Shown piece by piece: positions 20,618 through 30,281 of a DNA stretch of 30,718 nucleotides. Within the stretch, counting starts at the first letter, position 1. Each line of letters begins with the position of its first letter. A program made the position numbers and the translations under genes. The notes below the pieces were generated by a model, which worked only from the letters and a program-made list of their open reading frames with translations, was not told the origin of the DNA and did no database searches. This DNA is from a virus. Location: IMG/VR virus record IMGVR_UViG_3300023174_000475, positions 1 to 30,718 of that record. One strand, 5' to 3'.

Positions 20618-21997
20618 TTACCCCATAAATCCAAAGTCGCGTAGCACGGTTTTAGCAACATCAGATGCTTCAGAACGTGCATTATTGGTATATTGCCAAC
20701 GATTATCTTTTCTAATTTGACGTTGGAAATCATAGATAGGCATTTCTTTATCCCCTTGAATTGCACTTCTTAATAGAGGATCGCTAAGGCTAATTGAATC
20801 TGGGTTAACCTCAAGCAATGAAGCCATAGTGTTTCTGTATGGCGCATAGACGGCATCAAGGTCCAAGCCCTGGTCAAGCAGTTTACTTACCTTATCTGGT
20901 AAACCAATCTTTGCAGTCTGGCGAATAATCTGCTTAAATACTTCAGGGTCTTCGCCGTTCTCAATTCTTTTAGTCCAGATAGGTAACTGACTTGCAAAGG
21001 TTTTATCCAAATCAAGGCCATTAGCAACTGCTGTTTTAACTAGGTCTGCCTTGCCAACATCTCGTAGACCCTGCTTACGCTGATCGTATTCAGGATTCTT
21101 CTTGATAATATCTGAAAGAAACTGTACTTCATCTAAGTTACCGGTTGTATCTGCAACTCTTACTCCATCAATCATTGTATACTTGGTGGTAGTAATAGCC
21201 TTTGACTGTGCTTTCTTAAGGCTAGCCATTAACTTTGTTAACTCTTCTGGAGTTGCTTCACGTCCGAGAATACTTTTAGAAACAGCATTGATAGTAGAGA
21301 TAGCTTCTGTTGGTGTGTATACAGTTCTAGTTCCAGTAGGAATAGGTAACTTGGTTCCGCCTGCACCGACTACTGGTACTGCTAAACCTCTATTGGCAAT
21401 TTCTTCGAAGAAAGCATTTCTATCTACTACATTTCCGCTTTCAGTTTCAACTTGTTTTATTTCAGCATCAGCATTTCTAATAGCCTGACCTAATGAAACA
21501 TTGTAGATACCATCAACTGGTCCTGAGTAATAAGGAACACCAATGAGATTTTTTCCAGCATCTTTTAATAGTTGCTGAAGATTTTTAATTTGTTCTGGAT
21601 TAGCATTTGCTACGGATCTAATATATTCTTCTGTAACAAGTTTAGGCTTTTTACCAGCTTCTTCTTCTTTTTTGCTTTTAGTTGGTATGTATTTTTTGCC
21701 TTCAGCAAAGGCTTCAAGTTCATTTTTGTCGGCATTCTTTACTTCTGCCAGACTAGCCTTTGCTGCATCAAGTTGGCTTTTTGCCTGTGACTCTTTTGTT
21801 GCTGCCTCACTTGCTAGTTTTCCGAGTCTTTGCAATTCAGCATAGGCAGCATCACCCTGTGGGGTTCCCTTTTGAAAGTCTTTTGGAAACTTCTTCATTC
21901 TGTTTAACTGATTCTGTGCGGCAGCTTTTGCGTTGCGAGAAGCTGAACGTGCGTCACTAAACGCCTTATCAAGTAACTTGATTTCTTTGTCAGTCAT
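20618..21997 (-). CDS. helical virion protein with possible peptidoglycan-binding segment (459 aa)
   Basis: Residues 1-90 are a coiled coil; 90-120 Lys/Glu-rich; 133-180 (NPEQIKNLQQLLKDAGKN, GPVDGIYNVSLGQAIRNADA) resemble a PG_binding_1 domain; 229-265 (PTEAISTINAVSKSILGREA, TPEELTKLMASLKKAQSKA) is a helical repeat; the rest is helical. A peptidoglycan-contacting part would suit a protein ejected at infection. This is pattern-level evidence. TAATG coupling joins it to the 1615-aa gene. Confidence 0.6.
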   Translation of the reverse strand: MTDKEIKLLDKAFSDARSASRNAKAAAQNQLNRMKKFPKDFQKGTPQGDAAYAELQRLGKLASEAATKESQAKSQLDAAKASLAEVKNADKNELEAFAEGKKYIPTKSKKEEEAGKKPKLVTEEYIRSVANANPEQIKNLQQLLKDAGKNLIGVPYYSGPVDGIYNVSLGQAIRNADAEIKQVETESGNVVDRNAFFEEIANRGLAVPVVGAGGTKLPIPTGTRTVYTPTEAISTINAVSKSILGREATPEELTKLMASLKKAQSKAITTTKYTMIDGVRVADTTGNLDEVQFLSDIIKKNPEYDQRKQGLRDVGKADLVKTAVANGLDLDKTFASQLPIWTKRIENGEDPEVFKQIIRQTAKIGLPDKVSKLLDQGLDLDAVYAPYRNTMASLLEVNPDSISLSDPLLRSAIQGDKEMPIYDFQRQIRKDNRWQYTNNARSEASDVAKTVLRDFGFMG

Positions 21998-24900
21998 TAC
22001 TCTCCCAATAAACTTCCGAATAGAACGTTGTATGCTGCCTTGGTATTCTCATTTGTTTCTGAGAGAATCTTAATCTGCAATATGGTTTGGTCCTTAAGTG
22101 CAGATATTGACTTTCTAGATCCACTTACCAATTCAAGCTGTTGCTTTTGCGTCTTATAGTTATCGTAAAGTCTAAGCATATCGTTGAGTGCTCGTTGTGT
22201 ATTAGGCTTTACATTTACACTGCTATCGTTGAGCATTGCTCTTAAATCATCAAGTGCCTTTAGACGTTCAATGGCCTTTTGTCCACCCTGTGATAGTTGT
22301 TCTGGTACTAATGGACGACCAGCAAAGAAGATTTCTTTCCAAGAGTTAAACTCCTGGCGAAGTGCTGTCTTTGCTACACCCTCTGGAACCATCTCTAGGT
22401 TCTTCTCGTACTCACCCTTTTTATCGTAGTAAGTCTGCAAATCTGTAGCTGTCTGTACTTCTAGTAGATAATCTTCTACACGCTTAGAGGAACGAAGTCC
22501 CATATCCTTCATAGTCTTATAGGCATCCCAAGAGAAGCCAGCCTTGTGAGGTATCAAGAATGCCGCAGCTTGTGGATAGCGCTTAAAGAGTTCTTCATTC
22601 TGTGCTACAAAATCACCGGACTCTTCTGCATATCTAAAGTATGCAACAGTTGAACGCTTAGATTCTGTGACTGTAAATGGAATCTGATCTGGGTAAAGTT
22701 CTACCCACTTCTCCATTGCCTTGTCGTAGTCACCTGGGTACTTATCTAGCAAGTCATTCCATACCTGCTTAAAGCTGGCGCTACCATTATCTCTTACCCA
22801 CTCAGCCATATCTGACTTAAGTTGTACTTGAGGTGATGCAGGTGCAAAGAATCCAAATACGAATCTAGTACCAAGAATACCAATAGTAGTGTTCTTTACC
22901 TTAAGACGGTAGGCCTCAAGTTCTGCAGCAGAAGGTGGAATCAATGTTCCATCTGGGTTGTACTTCTTAGGAATACCATTACCTGATGCTTCTAGGTAAG
23001 TTACTGACTTACGCCAAGCAGATGCGTATTGTGAATCTCTTTCGTCACGGTCCATTGCTGCATAAAGACGATTGATGTGGGCTGGTAGGAAAGCAGATAT
23101 CATAGGTTGATCTACTGCGTACTTACCCATTGTCATCTGTGTAATAGTGTCTGCGGTTCCTGGTGCAGCAAAACCAATGAGGTTGGTAATTACCTTCATT
23201 GATACGCCAGATAAAGGACCAGCAAATGTAGGAACTATTGAATCAGGGTTCAAAGATGGAGTAAGCATCTTTACCTGAGCACCGAATTGAACCGGAAGTG
23301 GAACTCTAAACTCTGCTGGAATACCTAACGCTGTCATAGCACCCTGAACGGCGCGATATACAGGTTCAATACCTGGGTAAACAAAGTAAGATTCACCTTG
23401 GTCGTCTTGTTGAATCCAACCAGAGTGTGTAATACCTTCATAGGTAAGTCCAGCTTTAACGATTGCCTCTGGGTTATACCTAACAACACGATACATACGG
23501 CGATAGAAGTCTTCAGTAGCACGATAGAATCGTGCAAAGTTACGTACACCAAATGCTAACTGGCTACGGACCATTGGATTGTCAACATAGTCAAGAATCT
23601 GTAGTCTTGCTCTATCTTCTACAATCTGTGCTAACTTTTGCTTAGCAAGGTCAGTTGCTTTCTCTATTTTAGCTGGGCTAGCAGGATCTACATTTTTAAT
23701 AAAGGACTGGATAAAAGCATCTTCAAAACCAGACTTACGCATCTCTTTGCGAATACGAATCATCTCAGCAAGCGCTAATGGCTCACGAGATAGACGTGCG
23801 TTAGATAGTCCTAGCCAAGTCCAACCCTTCTCCATAAGAGAAGATGTGTAGTTTCCTGTATCAGATACAGCTACAAGTTGTGGACCGACAACATATTCTG
23901 GAATATCTAATTCGTTACTTGGTAAATCATCAAGTGATAACTTACCACGAACTACATACTCACCGGTCTTGTCATCAATCTGGCGTACCTTATTAAGCAG
24001 GTCTAGATTTAATTCTTTGTTCTGTTTCTCAAACAGTTCACGGGATGCCTTGTAGACTATCTCTGCGTGCTCTTGTTTTGTGTAACCGTTTGTTTCTAAA
24101 CGGAAAGCATCTACAACTTTTTTATTCTTTGGATCATCAAGCCAAGCAAATATTTTAGCGACTGCATCATCTTGGTCTAGATTAGCAATAGCAATAGCAC
24201 CTAGTTCATCGTTGCTATAATAAGATATACGCATAAGCCACGCGACCATAGATGCTTCATCCTGTGGTCCAACTGAAATTGCTTTATACCCAATAGAACC
24301 TTTGGCTCTTGTATATGGCCTAGGCACTTCAATCTTTAGCGCTACGCTGCGAACTCCGTGTTGACGAGTAAAGTTAACGGCACGTGATACGTAGTCAATA
24401 CCTACTGCGAAGTTCTTTCCACCTTCTACAATATCAGCAAGGGCATTATCAAGATCACCGTGAAGAATCTGCTCTGCAAGAAGTTCTTTATCTAACTGAC
24501 CAGGTGCTTTAAGCCCAAGTCGCTTGTAGGCTCGGTTCAGTTTACCTTCGTTAAGGGCTTGAGCAAGAATAACTCTACGCTGTTGAACTGGGCCGCCTTT
24601 AATACTGGCCTTAAGTTCTGCAATTTTGGCTCGTGTAGTAATTTTTGTTGCTTCATCAGTAGTAGATTTAAGAACATTATTTAATGTTTTAATTTCTTCT
24701 CTTGTTTTAACGATGACATCATCAATCTCATCTATTCTTTTAGCAAATGCTTGTGCTTCTTTTTTATTAACTACTCTAAGTACAGCTCCAAGAGGATTAG
24801 CTGCAATTCGCTCTGCTTTAGTCAAACCCTTTTCAAGACCTCTGGCAGTATTAAGACGGGTAGATAGTATTCTAGCTTTTCCAAGTCCCCATACAGTCTC

Positions 24901-26844
24901 ACCGATAGCAAGGTTAACCATTAAATCTTCTGTTGCATTACGCAATGCGTAACGAGGACCGGCAAGTGTAAGGAATGACCAGCCTGCGGTCATCTTTTCT
25001 ACCCACTCATTGTTGGCAAGACCTGCCATACGCTGAATTAAACCTGATCTAGTTGCTGCTCTGTCAATATCTGCAATAGATGGAGCTGAAACAAATGCTG
25101 AATTATCAGATGGAATGATAGCGATGTCAGTACCATCTTTAGCTTTGCCATAACGACCTACGCTAAAGCGTGTTTGGCCTTTACCAGTTAACTGACGTAC
25201 AATTAACTGTCCAGGCTCAGTGGCTTTAAGGCCACGAATGTCAGCAATGGTTGACCATAGACCGTAGAACGCATCTTTTCTAGCGTTAACATCTTCGATT
25301 GCAGCAAATGATGATGCTAGTACTCGTGATTCAGCCTTTGGAAGTACCAATCTTGCTAGACGATACATCTGTTCAGGAGCTTCAAGTGAGGTCACATCTA
25401 GTACGTCATCTTTGAAGAATGGAATGGTTTCAAACTTTGCTTTGAATCTATCAATTCTGTAGTTAATCATCTCCATAGAAAAGCGACCAACATCTTTTCC
25501 TGGAGTTCTAGCCTTTACTGTTGTTGATATTGTTTCTACTCCATCAACGAGTTGTTTCATAACTCCATCTGTAGTAGCTGGAGCGCCATAGAACAAATCA
25601 TTGACAAAGCGTGAACCCATTTTATCAATATTAAAAACTCTGTTAGCAGTAGTTGCTGCAGCTACACGAGTTTTACGTGCTAAGTCAAGTCTAGGAGCCA
25701 ATACTCTACGACGACCAATACTGCCTGTCATTATAGAACCTAGTTCAGAAGCATTTTCAAAGTAAGCCTTAGCGGTAAGTGCATCAACTACAGGCAAATC
25801 TGCCTTCATCATATCTTTAATTACTGCTGGACCAAACTCAGGTGCTAGACGCTTAAGGTTATTCTCAGCAACAATAGCTTCTTTTACATTCTTAGAAGAA
25901 CGTGCCTTGTTAAGAGCATCTAGGTTTGCACCGTACTCGTCCCAAAAGTTAATTGCTGCTGGCTTGGCGAAGTACTCTGCTAGTTTAGTTCCGCCCTTAG
26001 TAGTATCGCCAACTAGCACGTCTACTGCGTACTTCTTAATATCGTAAAGACGCTTTGCTTTACCGGCTACAAGAAGCGGATCTGCGAAGATACGATAAGC
26101 AGCATCAGTTGTACCAGAGATAGCCTTATAGAAAAACCCTGAACCTTCCATTGATGCTGGAAGTAATAGGTTTGCTAACTGGCGACCAGGTGAGAACTTG
26201 GCAGCGTTAACGGCATCAAGAGTATCTTGGAATAAGTCTCTATCTGCTTGATCTTTTTTAGTTGTCTGACCTTCTTCTAAACCTTGTTTCTTATCAGCAA
26301 GTCTTAGGTATCTTAACTGATCTGGAGTTGCAGTCTCTGCAATCTCTGCCGCAGTTTCTCCTCTAGCAATTCTAATTGCTACGTCAACTGCTGCCTGTCC
26401 AAACTTTTCTTTAGCATCTTCGATGCGTCCATCATTAAATACTTTATCGCCTTTATCGTTGGCTTCATCCCAAGCAAATCCAAGTTCACCCTGTGATAGT
26501 GGGATAGCAACTGCGCGATAGCCGCGTGTCATTACATCAGATACATTTTGCAGTCCAGCTAGTCCAAGGGTAAAACCTTCTTTAACTGCACCACCAGTAT
26601 AAGCCCAGGCAGTTCCTAGCCAACCACGAGATGGTTTAACAGTAGGATCTTCTGTTCCATAGTTATCAGCAAGAATTCTTTTTTGATTTGCTGGCTTGTT
26701 GTTATAGACAGTTGTTGCTACGTCTGGAGGAAGGTTTAATAATTCTCTATGTACAGTAAGAGACTTGTTATAGTCTTCTACTTTTTTCTTTTCGTTAGGT
26801 GATAATCCCGCAGAGAAAGAGGCTGCTTTTAGATTATCAGCCAT
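21997..26844 (-). CDS. giant internal virion protein candidate (1615 aa)
   Basis: A 1615-aa, mostly helical protein without signal peptide. Recognisable pieces: a hydrophobic stretch WAYTGGAVKEGFTLGLAGL (about 79-97), LTLAGPRYALRNATEDLMVN about 640-660, coiled coil about 720-800 (RIDEIDDVIVKTREEIKTLN), RNFARFYRATEDFYRRMYRV about 1100, and Gly/Pro-rich membrane-like FAGPLSGVSMKVITNLIGFA about 1210. No lysozyme or RNA polymerase motif is seen. Size, composition and position between portal and scaffold suit an internal core protein like T7 gp16, which enters the cell during infection. A tape measure protein would be the alternative, but its position is wrong for that. Confidence 0.6.
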   Translation of the reverse strand: MADNLKAASFSAGLSPNEKKKVEDYNKSLTVHRELLNLPPDVATTVYNNKPANQKRILADNYGTEDPTVKPSRGWLGTAWAYTGGAVKEGFTLGLAGLQNVSDVMTRGYRAVAIPLSQGELGFAWDEANDKGDKVFNDGRIEDAKEKFGQAAVDVAIRIARGETAAEIAETATPDQLRYLRLADKKQGLEEGQTTKKDQADRDLFQDTLDAVNAAKFSPGRQLANLLLPASMEGSGFFYKAISGTTDAAYRIFADPLLVAGKAKRLYDIKKYAVDVLVGDTTKGGTKLAEYFAKPAAINFWDEYGANLDALNKARSSKNVKEAIVAENNLKRLAPEFGPAVIKDMMKADLPVVDALTAKAYFENASELGSIMTGSIGRRRVLAPRLDLARKTRVAAATTANRVFNIDKMGSRFVNDLFYGAPATTDGVMKQLVDGVETISTTVKARTPGKDVGRFSMEMINYRIDRFKAKFETIPFFKDDVLDVTSLEAPEQMYRLARLVLPKAESRVLASSFAAIEDVNARKDAFYGLWSTIADIRGLKATEPGQLIVRQLTGKGQTRFSVGRYGKAKDGTDIAIIPSDNSAFVSAPSIADIDRAATRSGLIQRMAGLANNEWVEKMTAGWSFLTLAGPRYALRNATEDLMVNLAIGETVWGLGKARILSTRLNTARGLEKGLTKAERIAANPLGAVLRVVNKKEAQAFAKRIDEIDDVIVKTREEIKTLNNVLKSTTDEATKITTRAKIAELKASIKGGPVQQRRVILAQALNEGKLNRAYKRLGLKAPGQLDKELLAEQILHGDLDNALADIVEGGKNFAVGIDYVSRAVNFTRQHGVRSVALKIEVPRPYTRAKGSIGYKAISVGPQDEASMVAWLMRISYYSNDELGAIAIANLDQDDAVAKIFAWLDDPKNKKVVDAFRLETNGYTKQEHAEIVYKASRELFEKQNKELNLDLLNKVRQIDDKTGEYVVRGKLSLDDLPSNELDIPEYVVGPQLVAVSDTGNYTSSLMEKGWTWLGLSNARLSREPLALAEMIRIRKEMRKSGFEDAFIQSFIKNVDPASPAKIEKATDLAKQKLAQIVEDRARLQILDYVDNPMVRSQLAFGVRNFARFYRATEDFYRRMYRVVRYNPEAIVKAGLTYEGITHSGWIQQDDQGESYFVYPGIEPVYRAVQGAMTALGIPAEFRVPLPVQFGAQVKMLTPSLNPDSIVPTFAGPLSGVSMKVITNLIGFAAPGTADTITQMTMGKYAVDQPMISAFLPAHINRLYAAMDRDERDSQYASAWRKSVTYLEASGNGIPKKYNPDGTLIPPSAAELEAYRLKVKNTTIGILGTRFVFGFFAPASPQVQLKSDMAEWVRDNGSASFKQVWNDLLDKYPGDYDKAMEKWVELYPDQIPFTVTESKRSTVAYFRYAEESGDFVAQNEELFKRYPQAAAFLIPHKAGFSWDAYKTMKDMGLRSSKRVEDYLLEVQTATDLQTYYDKKGEYEKNLEMVPEGVAKTALRQEFNSWKEIFFAGRPLVPEQLSQGGQKAIERLKALDDLRAMLNDSSVNVKPNTQRALNDMLRLYDNYKTQKQQLELVSGSRKSISALKDQTILQIKILSETNENTKAAYNVLFGSLLGE

Positions 26845-27251
26845 TACTGTCCTTTAGATAGTGCTTGCTGATAAAGGATTCCTATTTCACCGGTTTCATC
26901 ATATGGAAGCATCTTTGCTAAAGCATCTGAAAGTTTCTCTGAAGACTTAGCCATCATTAGTGCTGATGATCCAACACCTGGTCCAATGTCAACACCTGAT
27001 GTAATATCTTCTTCAGGTCGGCCTGATGGTGCATATAATTCTGTAACTGGCTCTTGTGCTGCTGCACGTACCTCTGATGCTGGCATACCGCGTACTTCGC
27101 CAGTCTTAGCAAGTGGAGCGCCTGCCTTAATAGCGGCTGTCTCTACACCTTCTCCATAGGCAATAGAACCCATCTGCAAATTATCTGTACGTGTGGAATA
27201 TTTTCCAGGACCTGCGGGACCTGCCAATGGATTCATTGGTGCTGTTGTCAT
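26844..27251 (-). CDS. hypothetical virion-region protein (135 aa)
   Basis: Pro/Gly/Ala-rich at the start (MTTAPMNPLAGPAGPGKYST), GMPASEVRAAAQEPVTELYA, a disordered middle and a short helical end. The ATG at 27251 overlaps the preceding stop (ATGA) and TAATG joins it to the giant gene. No family recognised; may be a head-associated or chaperone-type protein. Confidence 0.6.
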   Translation of the reverse strand: MTTAPMNPLAGPAGPGKYSTRTDNLQMGSIAYGEGVETAAIKAGAPLAKTGEVRGMPASEVRAAAQEPVTELYAPSGRPEEDITSGVDIGPGVGSSALMMAKSSEKLSDALAKMLPYDETGEIGILYQQALSKGQ

Positions 27252-27457
27252 CGGTCCTCCTCTAAAGTCTCTAGGTCTTGCGCCATCTGCTCCCACGCCT
27301 GATTAGTTTCAGTCTTGTGGTTAGCGTGGTAAATACTTAATTCATATAATGATTCAAAAAATCCTGTTGCAGCCTGCGCAAAATTAAAAGCAGTCTCTGC
27401 AAGTACTACTACAAAATCGGAAGAGCGTATAGGACGACGAATTCTATTATTATCCAT
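27248..27457 (-). CDS. hypothetical protein (69 aa)
   Basis: A basic start (MDNNRIRRPIRSSD), an amphipathic/hydrophobic helix (FVVVLAETAFNFAQAATGFF) and a charged C-terminus ending LETLEEDR. It could be a small membrane-associated protein. The ATG at 27457 is used; a GTG four codons earlier is possible. ATGA overlaps the next gene. Confidence 0.58.
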   Translation of the reverse strand: MDNNRIRRPIRSSDFVVVLAETAFNFAQAATGFFESLYELSIYHANHKTETNQAWEQMAQDLETLEEDR

Positions 27458-27484
27458 CGTCCCATACACCTTCCACTAAAATTA

Positions 27485-27625
27485 TTATGCCTTTGTAGTC
27501 TTCTTACCAGGGCGGCCTTTAGCCATCATTCCGAAAAACACCTTACCGCCTGCTGGCTTAGAGGTATCCATCTTGCCTTCCTTTGGCTTTGCCATTGGTG
27601 CGGCTGCGCGTGATCCTTTGTTCAT
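27485..27625 (-). CDS. small Lys/Met-rich basic protein (46 aa)
   Basis: The frame encodes MNKGSRAAAPMAKPKEGKMD and ends AKGRPGKKTTKA, 46 basic residues without cysteine. GGGAGG stands upstream of the ATG, and two stop codons in a row end it. It resembles the tiny basic proteins after the capsid gene in composition; function unknown. Confidence 0.6.
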   Translation of the reverse strand: MNKGSRAAAPMAKPKEGKMDTSKPAGGKVFFGMMAKGRPGKKTTKA

Positions 27626-27642
27626 ATTTACACCTCCCTCGC

Positions 27643-29397
27643 TTAAGCTGCGCCGGAAATACCGGCTAGTAGTTGAGCTATATCTGGACGTTGACCAGCA
27701 GCAGGGGCCATTCCACCTTGTTCTTGTGGTTGCGCTGAGGCTGTGGTGGGGGCCGCACCTGCCGCTGGAATCTGTTGCTCCATACCTGGTGCCATAGGTG
27801 GCATCTCTGGGGTTGGTGCTGGTTCTGGTGCAAATGCTTTTTCGATAATGTTCTCTAGGGCTTGTCCCTTTTGGCGACCTTGGATAACAGTTGCGATACG
27901 GCTGATAATCTCGGAAGGGTCTTGGCCTTGCGCCGCGAGTGCCGGTATCGCCTGAGCATACTGAGCAACAGCAACGCGCAAAGAATCGCGCATCTCTTCA
28001 ATGTCAACACGTTGTTCCTCTTGTGTAACGTTAAGGTCCATTGGAATCTCACGACGTACGTAGTCACGTGAGACAAGTTTATCTGAACGCATTTGTAGTA
28101 AAGCAATGATGGCGCGGTTGGGATCCATACCAGACATAATGCCGTAACGGACATCTACGCCGTACTCGCCCTTAATGTCGCGTGATGGGATGTACTTGAG
28201 TACATATGGTGTTCCATCGTCAGATCCCTTAATAGTCTTTGGGATACCGCCGAATACTTTCTCATCTGCTTCAAAGCAGAGAGAAGAAAGTTCTGTAAAT
28301 AGTCTAGCAAACTGTGCTTGTGCTGCCTTAATCTGTGTATCAAAGCCAGCTTGGAGTGCTTGCACACCGCGACCAGTGACCACAGATGCGTCAATGTTAC
28401 CTGAGCGAGATTCTGGGTAGCGAGCACCCATACGTAGTTCACGCTCAAGGACCCCAGATTCTGTAAATACTCCAGCCGGTAGCTCTAGTGGTACACGACG
28501 AATGCCTTGTGGATTGGCAGAACGCATAATTGCGTCCGGTCCAAGGGCAAGTTCCTGTACATCTTGTGGGATAGCAATAGGTGCTTGGATAGATTTCTCA
28601 GCAGCTTGAATCTGCAAGATAGCAAAGCGAGCACGAGCAAGTTGTACTGAGAGTACATCATCAAACTGACCGCGTGCTTCTCCGTCAAGAGATGAACGCA
28701 TTACTGTGCGTCCCATACACTTACCAAGAATGTTAGGTGTTGCAGATAGGACTAGGTTCTTACGCTCTGGTAAGTAGAGTAGGTCCTGATCCTTGTCGTG
28801 ATAGCGAACCATTGATACATACGGTGAAGATAACTGGTACTGGTTCTTACCTAGGATTTGGTCATAAAATTCTGGGTACTGCGCGGCAAGAGACTCTGCA
28901 TCGGTAACAATAACCTGGGTCACAGATAGTGTTCTGCCGTATCGGTCTAGCTCTGGGTATACACCGAATGGGTTGAGCATACGGATACGTGGGTTGTTAT
29001 CGTCGTAATCCATCTCGACCATACCAACACACATACCATAGGTGTTATACCAATCTGCTGCGGTATACATCTGAAGCTGGAGATCAGAATTTGCTACGTA
29101 AAAGTTAGCAATTCGGGTACGAATATCTGCCGCTTTACGGGCCGTATCGGAAACCATATTAGTTGCTGAACAGTTAAAGGATGGCAGTGGTGCCATCGCT
29201 TCTGCTAGGTCGCGTGCTGCTACGTCAATGAAGTTTGCAACGAGAGGCTTAGGATAGTCCTCGGAGAACATTGATGGAAATACCTTTGAGATATCTCCTT
29301 GACGTACCGAAAGCACGTCGCGCATACGCTGGTCGCGTGAAGCGGACCGTGTGCGTAGCCGCGATAGTTTCGCGTCAACTTCTTTGACTGATAACAA
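27643..29397 (-). CDS. portal protein
   Basis: The 584-aa protein follows the terminase region and has the usual portal layout: a helical, positively charged start (KEVDAKLSRLRTRSASRDQR), PLVANFIDVAARDLAEAMAP, a stem region with YNTYGMCVGMVEMDYDDNNP, a long helical wing and a Pro/Ala/Gln-rich C-terminus (PEMPPMAPGMEQQIPAAGAA). The ring of this protein forms the DNA entry channel in the capsid. The TTG at 29397 has AAGGA seven bases upstream; a longer frame upstream would run into the preceding gene. Family assignment is by layout and gene order rather than by a signature motif. Confidence 0.72.
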   Translation of the reverse strand: MLSVKEVDAKLSRLRTRSASRDQRMRDVLSVRQGDISKVFPSMFSEDYPKPLVANFIDVAARDLAEAMAPLPSFNCSATNMVSDTARKAADIRTRIANFYVANSDLQLQMYTAADWYNTYGMCVGMVEMDYDDNNPRIRMLNPFGVYPELDRYGRTLSVTQVIVTDAESLAAQYPEFYDQILGKNQYQLSSPYVSMVRYHDKDQDLLYLPERKNLVLSATPNILGKCMGRTVMRSSLDGEARGQFDDVLSVQLARARFAILQIQAAEKSIQAPIAIPQDVQELALGPDAIMRSANPQGIRRVPLELPAGVFTESGVLERELRMGARYPESRSGNIDASVVTGRGVQALQAGFDTQIKAAQAQFARLFTELSSLCFEADEKVFGGIPKTIKGSDDGTPYVLKYIPSRDIKGEYGVDVRYGIMSGMDPNRAIIALLQMRSDKLVSRDYVRREIPMDLNVTQEEQRVDIEEMRDSLRVAVAQYAQAIPALAAQGQDPSEIISRIATVIQGRQKGQALENIIEKAFAPEPAPTPEMPPMAPGMEQQIPAAGAAPTTASAQPQEQGGMAPAAGQRPDIAQLLAGISGAA

Positions 29398-29407
29398 TGT
29401 GGGGTCC

Positions 29408-29797
29408 TTAATTAGTTCCGTAGTTAGGCCACTTGCCTGTTTTCTTAGCAGTGGCAGCACGCTTCTTCATAAGATCGTCCATAGCCTTTTTCTGCTTTTG
29501 AGTTTCTGTCATAGGCTTAGCCTTAGCTGTTGCCTTTGGTGTTGCTTTTGCCTTAACTTCTTCCTTAAAAATTGTTTTTGCCTTAGCGCGAGCAAGTGTC
29601 TTACCAAGGTCAATCTTGCGGCGAGCTTCTACAGCCTTCATTCCCTTAGTTACATCTTTAGAAGTATAAACTCCACCTTTAGACTCAAGGTTAGCTTTTG
29701 ACGCTTTTGCTGAAGCAGATGACCCAGTACCCTTAAGGTTCTTAATTCTATTGGCAGTCTTAATTTCTACCATCTTTGCTTTGTCTGGAACTGCCAT
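29408..29797 (-). CDS. Lys/Ala-rich basic protein (129 aa)
   Basis: About a quarter Lys, with Ala/Lys repeats (KAKATPKATAKAKPMTETQK) resembling histone H1-like tails and a helical middle (KAVEARRKIDLGKTLARAKA). TAATG links it to the 158-aa gene before it. Position between terminase and portal and its charge suggest a DNA-binding virion or packaging protein; inference only. Confidence 0.62.
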   Translation of the reverse strand: MAVPDKAKMVEIKTANRIKNLKGTGSSASAKASKANLESKGGVYTSKDVTKGMKAVEARRKIDLGKTLARAKAKTIFKEEVKAKATPKATAKAKPMTETQKQKKAMDDLMKKRAATAKKTGKWPNYGTN

Positions 29798-30273
29798 TAT
29801 TTTTTATCCTTTTTGTTTTTAGCAGATTTTGCATTCTTTACTTCGTTGGTAACATAAGCTCCAGTAACTGCTGCTTTTGCGTAAGTTCCGGCTTTCTTTG
29901 TACCTTCTCTGACAGTGCGACCTGTTGTAAGCGTTGCTTGCTGACTAGGAGTAAGTCCTTTGGTTTTGTACTTAACCTCTACTTTAGTACCACGAATTGG
30001 AGAGTTGGGTCCAGCCTTAGATTTCTTAGGAGGAGTGTTTGTGATCCTGGCTCTTTCTCCTTGGGTAAATGTCTTTGTCTTTACTTTAGGAGCACCGGAA
30101 GAAAGTTTTGTGGCTTTAGAAGCTGATGCAAATTTAGCAACAGTCTTTGCTGCTCGACCTGTAGGAATTAAATTAGCTACAGTTACTAAGCCCGCTACTG
30201 CGCCTTTGCCAATAAGTCTTGCATCTTCCTTAAGACCTTCTTTTAACGAAGGCTTGGCTTTTTTCTTTGCCAC
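29797..30273 (-). CDS. basic hypothetical protein (158 aa)
   Basis: A GTG start with GGGAG upstream. The protein is Lys-rich at both ends (AKKKAKPSLKEGLKED and KSAKNKKDKK) with a short hydrophobic patch at about residues 23-38 (GKGAVAGLVTVANLIP) and a Thr/Lys-rich middle. No family recognised. It follows the terminase stop by nine bases, so it may be a packaging or head-associated protein. Confidence 0.6.
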   Translation of the reverse strand: MAKKKAKPSLKEGLKEDARLIGKGAVAGLVTVANLIPTGRAAKTVAKFASASKATKLSSGAPKVKTKTFTQGERARITNTPPKKSKAGPNSPIRGTKVEVKYKTKGLTPSQQATLTTGRTVREGTKKAGTYAKAAVTGAYVTNEVKNAKSAKNKKDKK

Positions 30274-30281
30274 AGTTCTCC

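Noticed and set aside
23334-24952. Open frames of 70-110 codons on both strands within the 1615-aa gene.
   Set aside because: They have no coupling, ribosome-binding site or motif and lie wholly inside a clear long coding frame.
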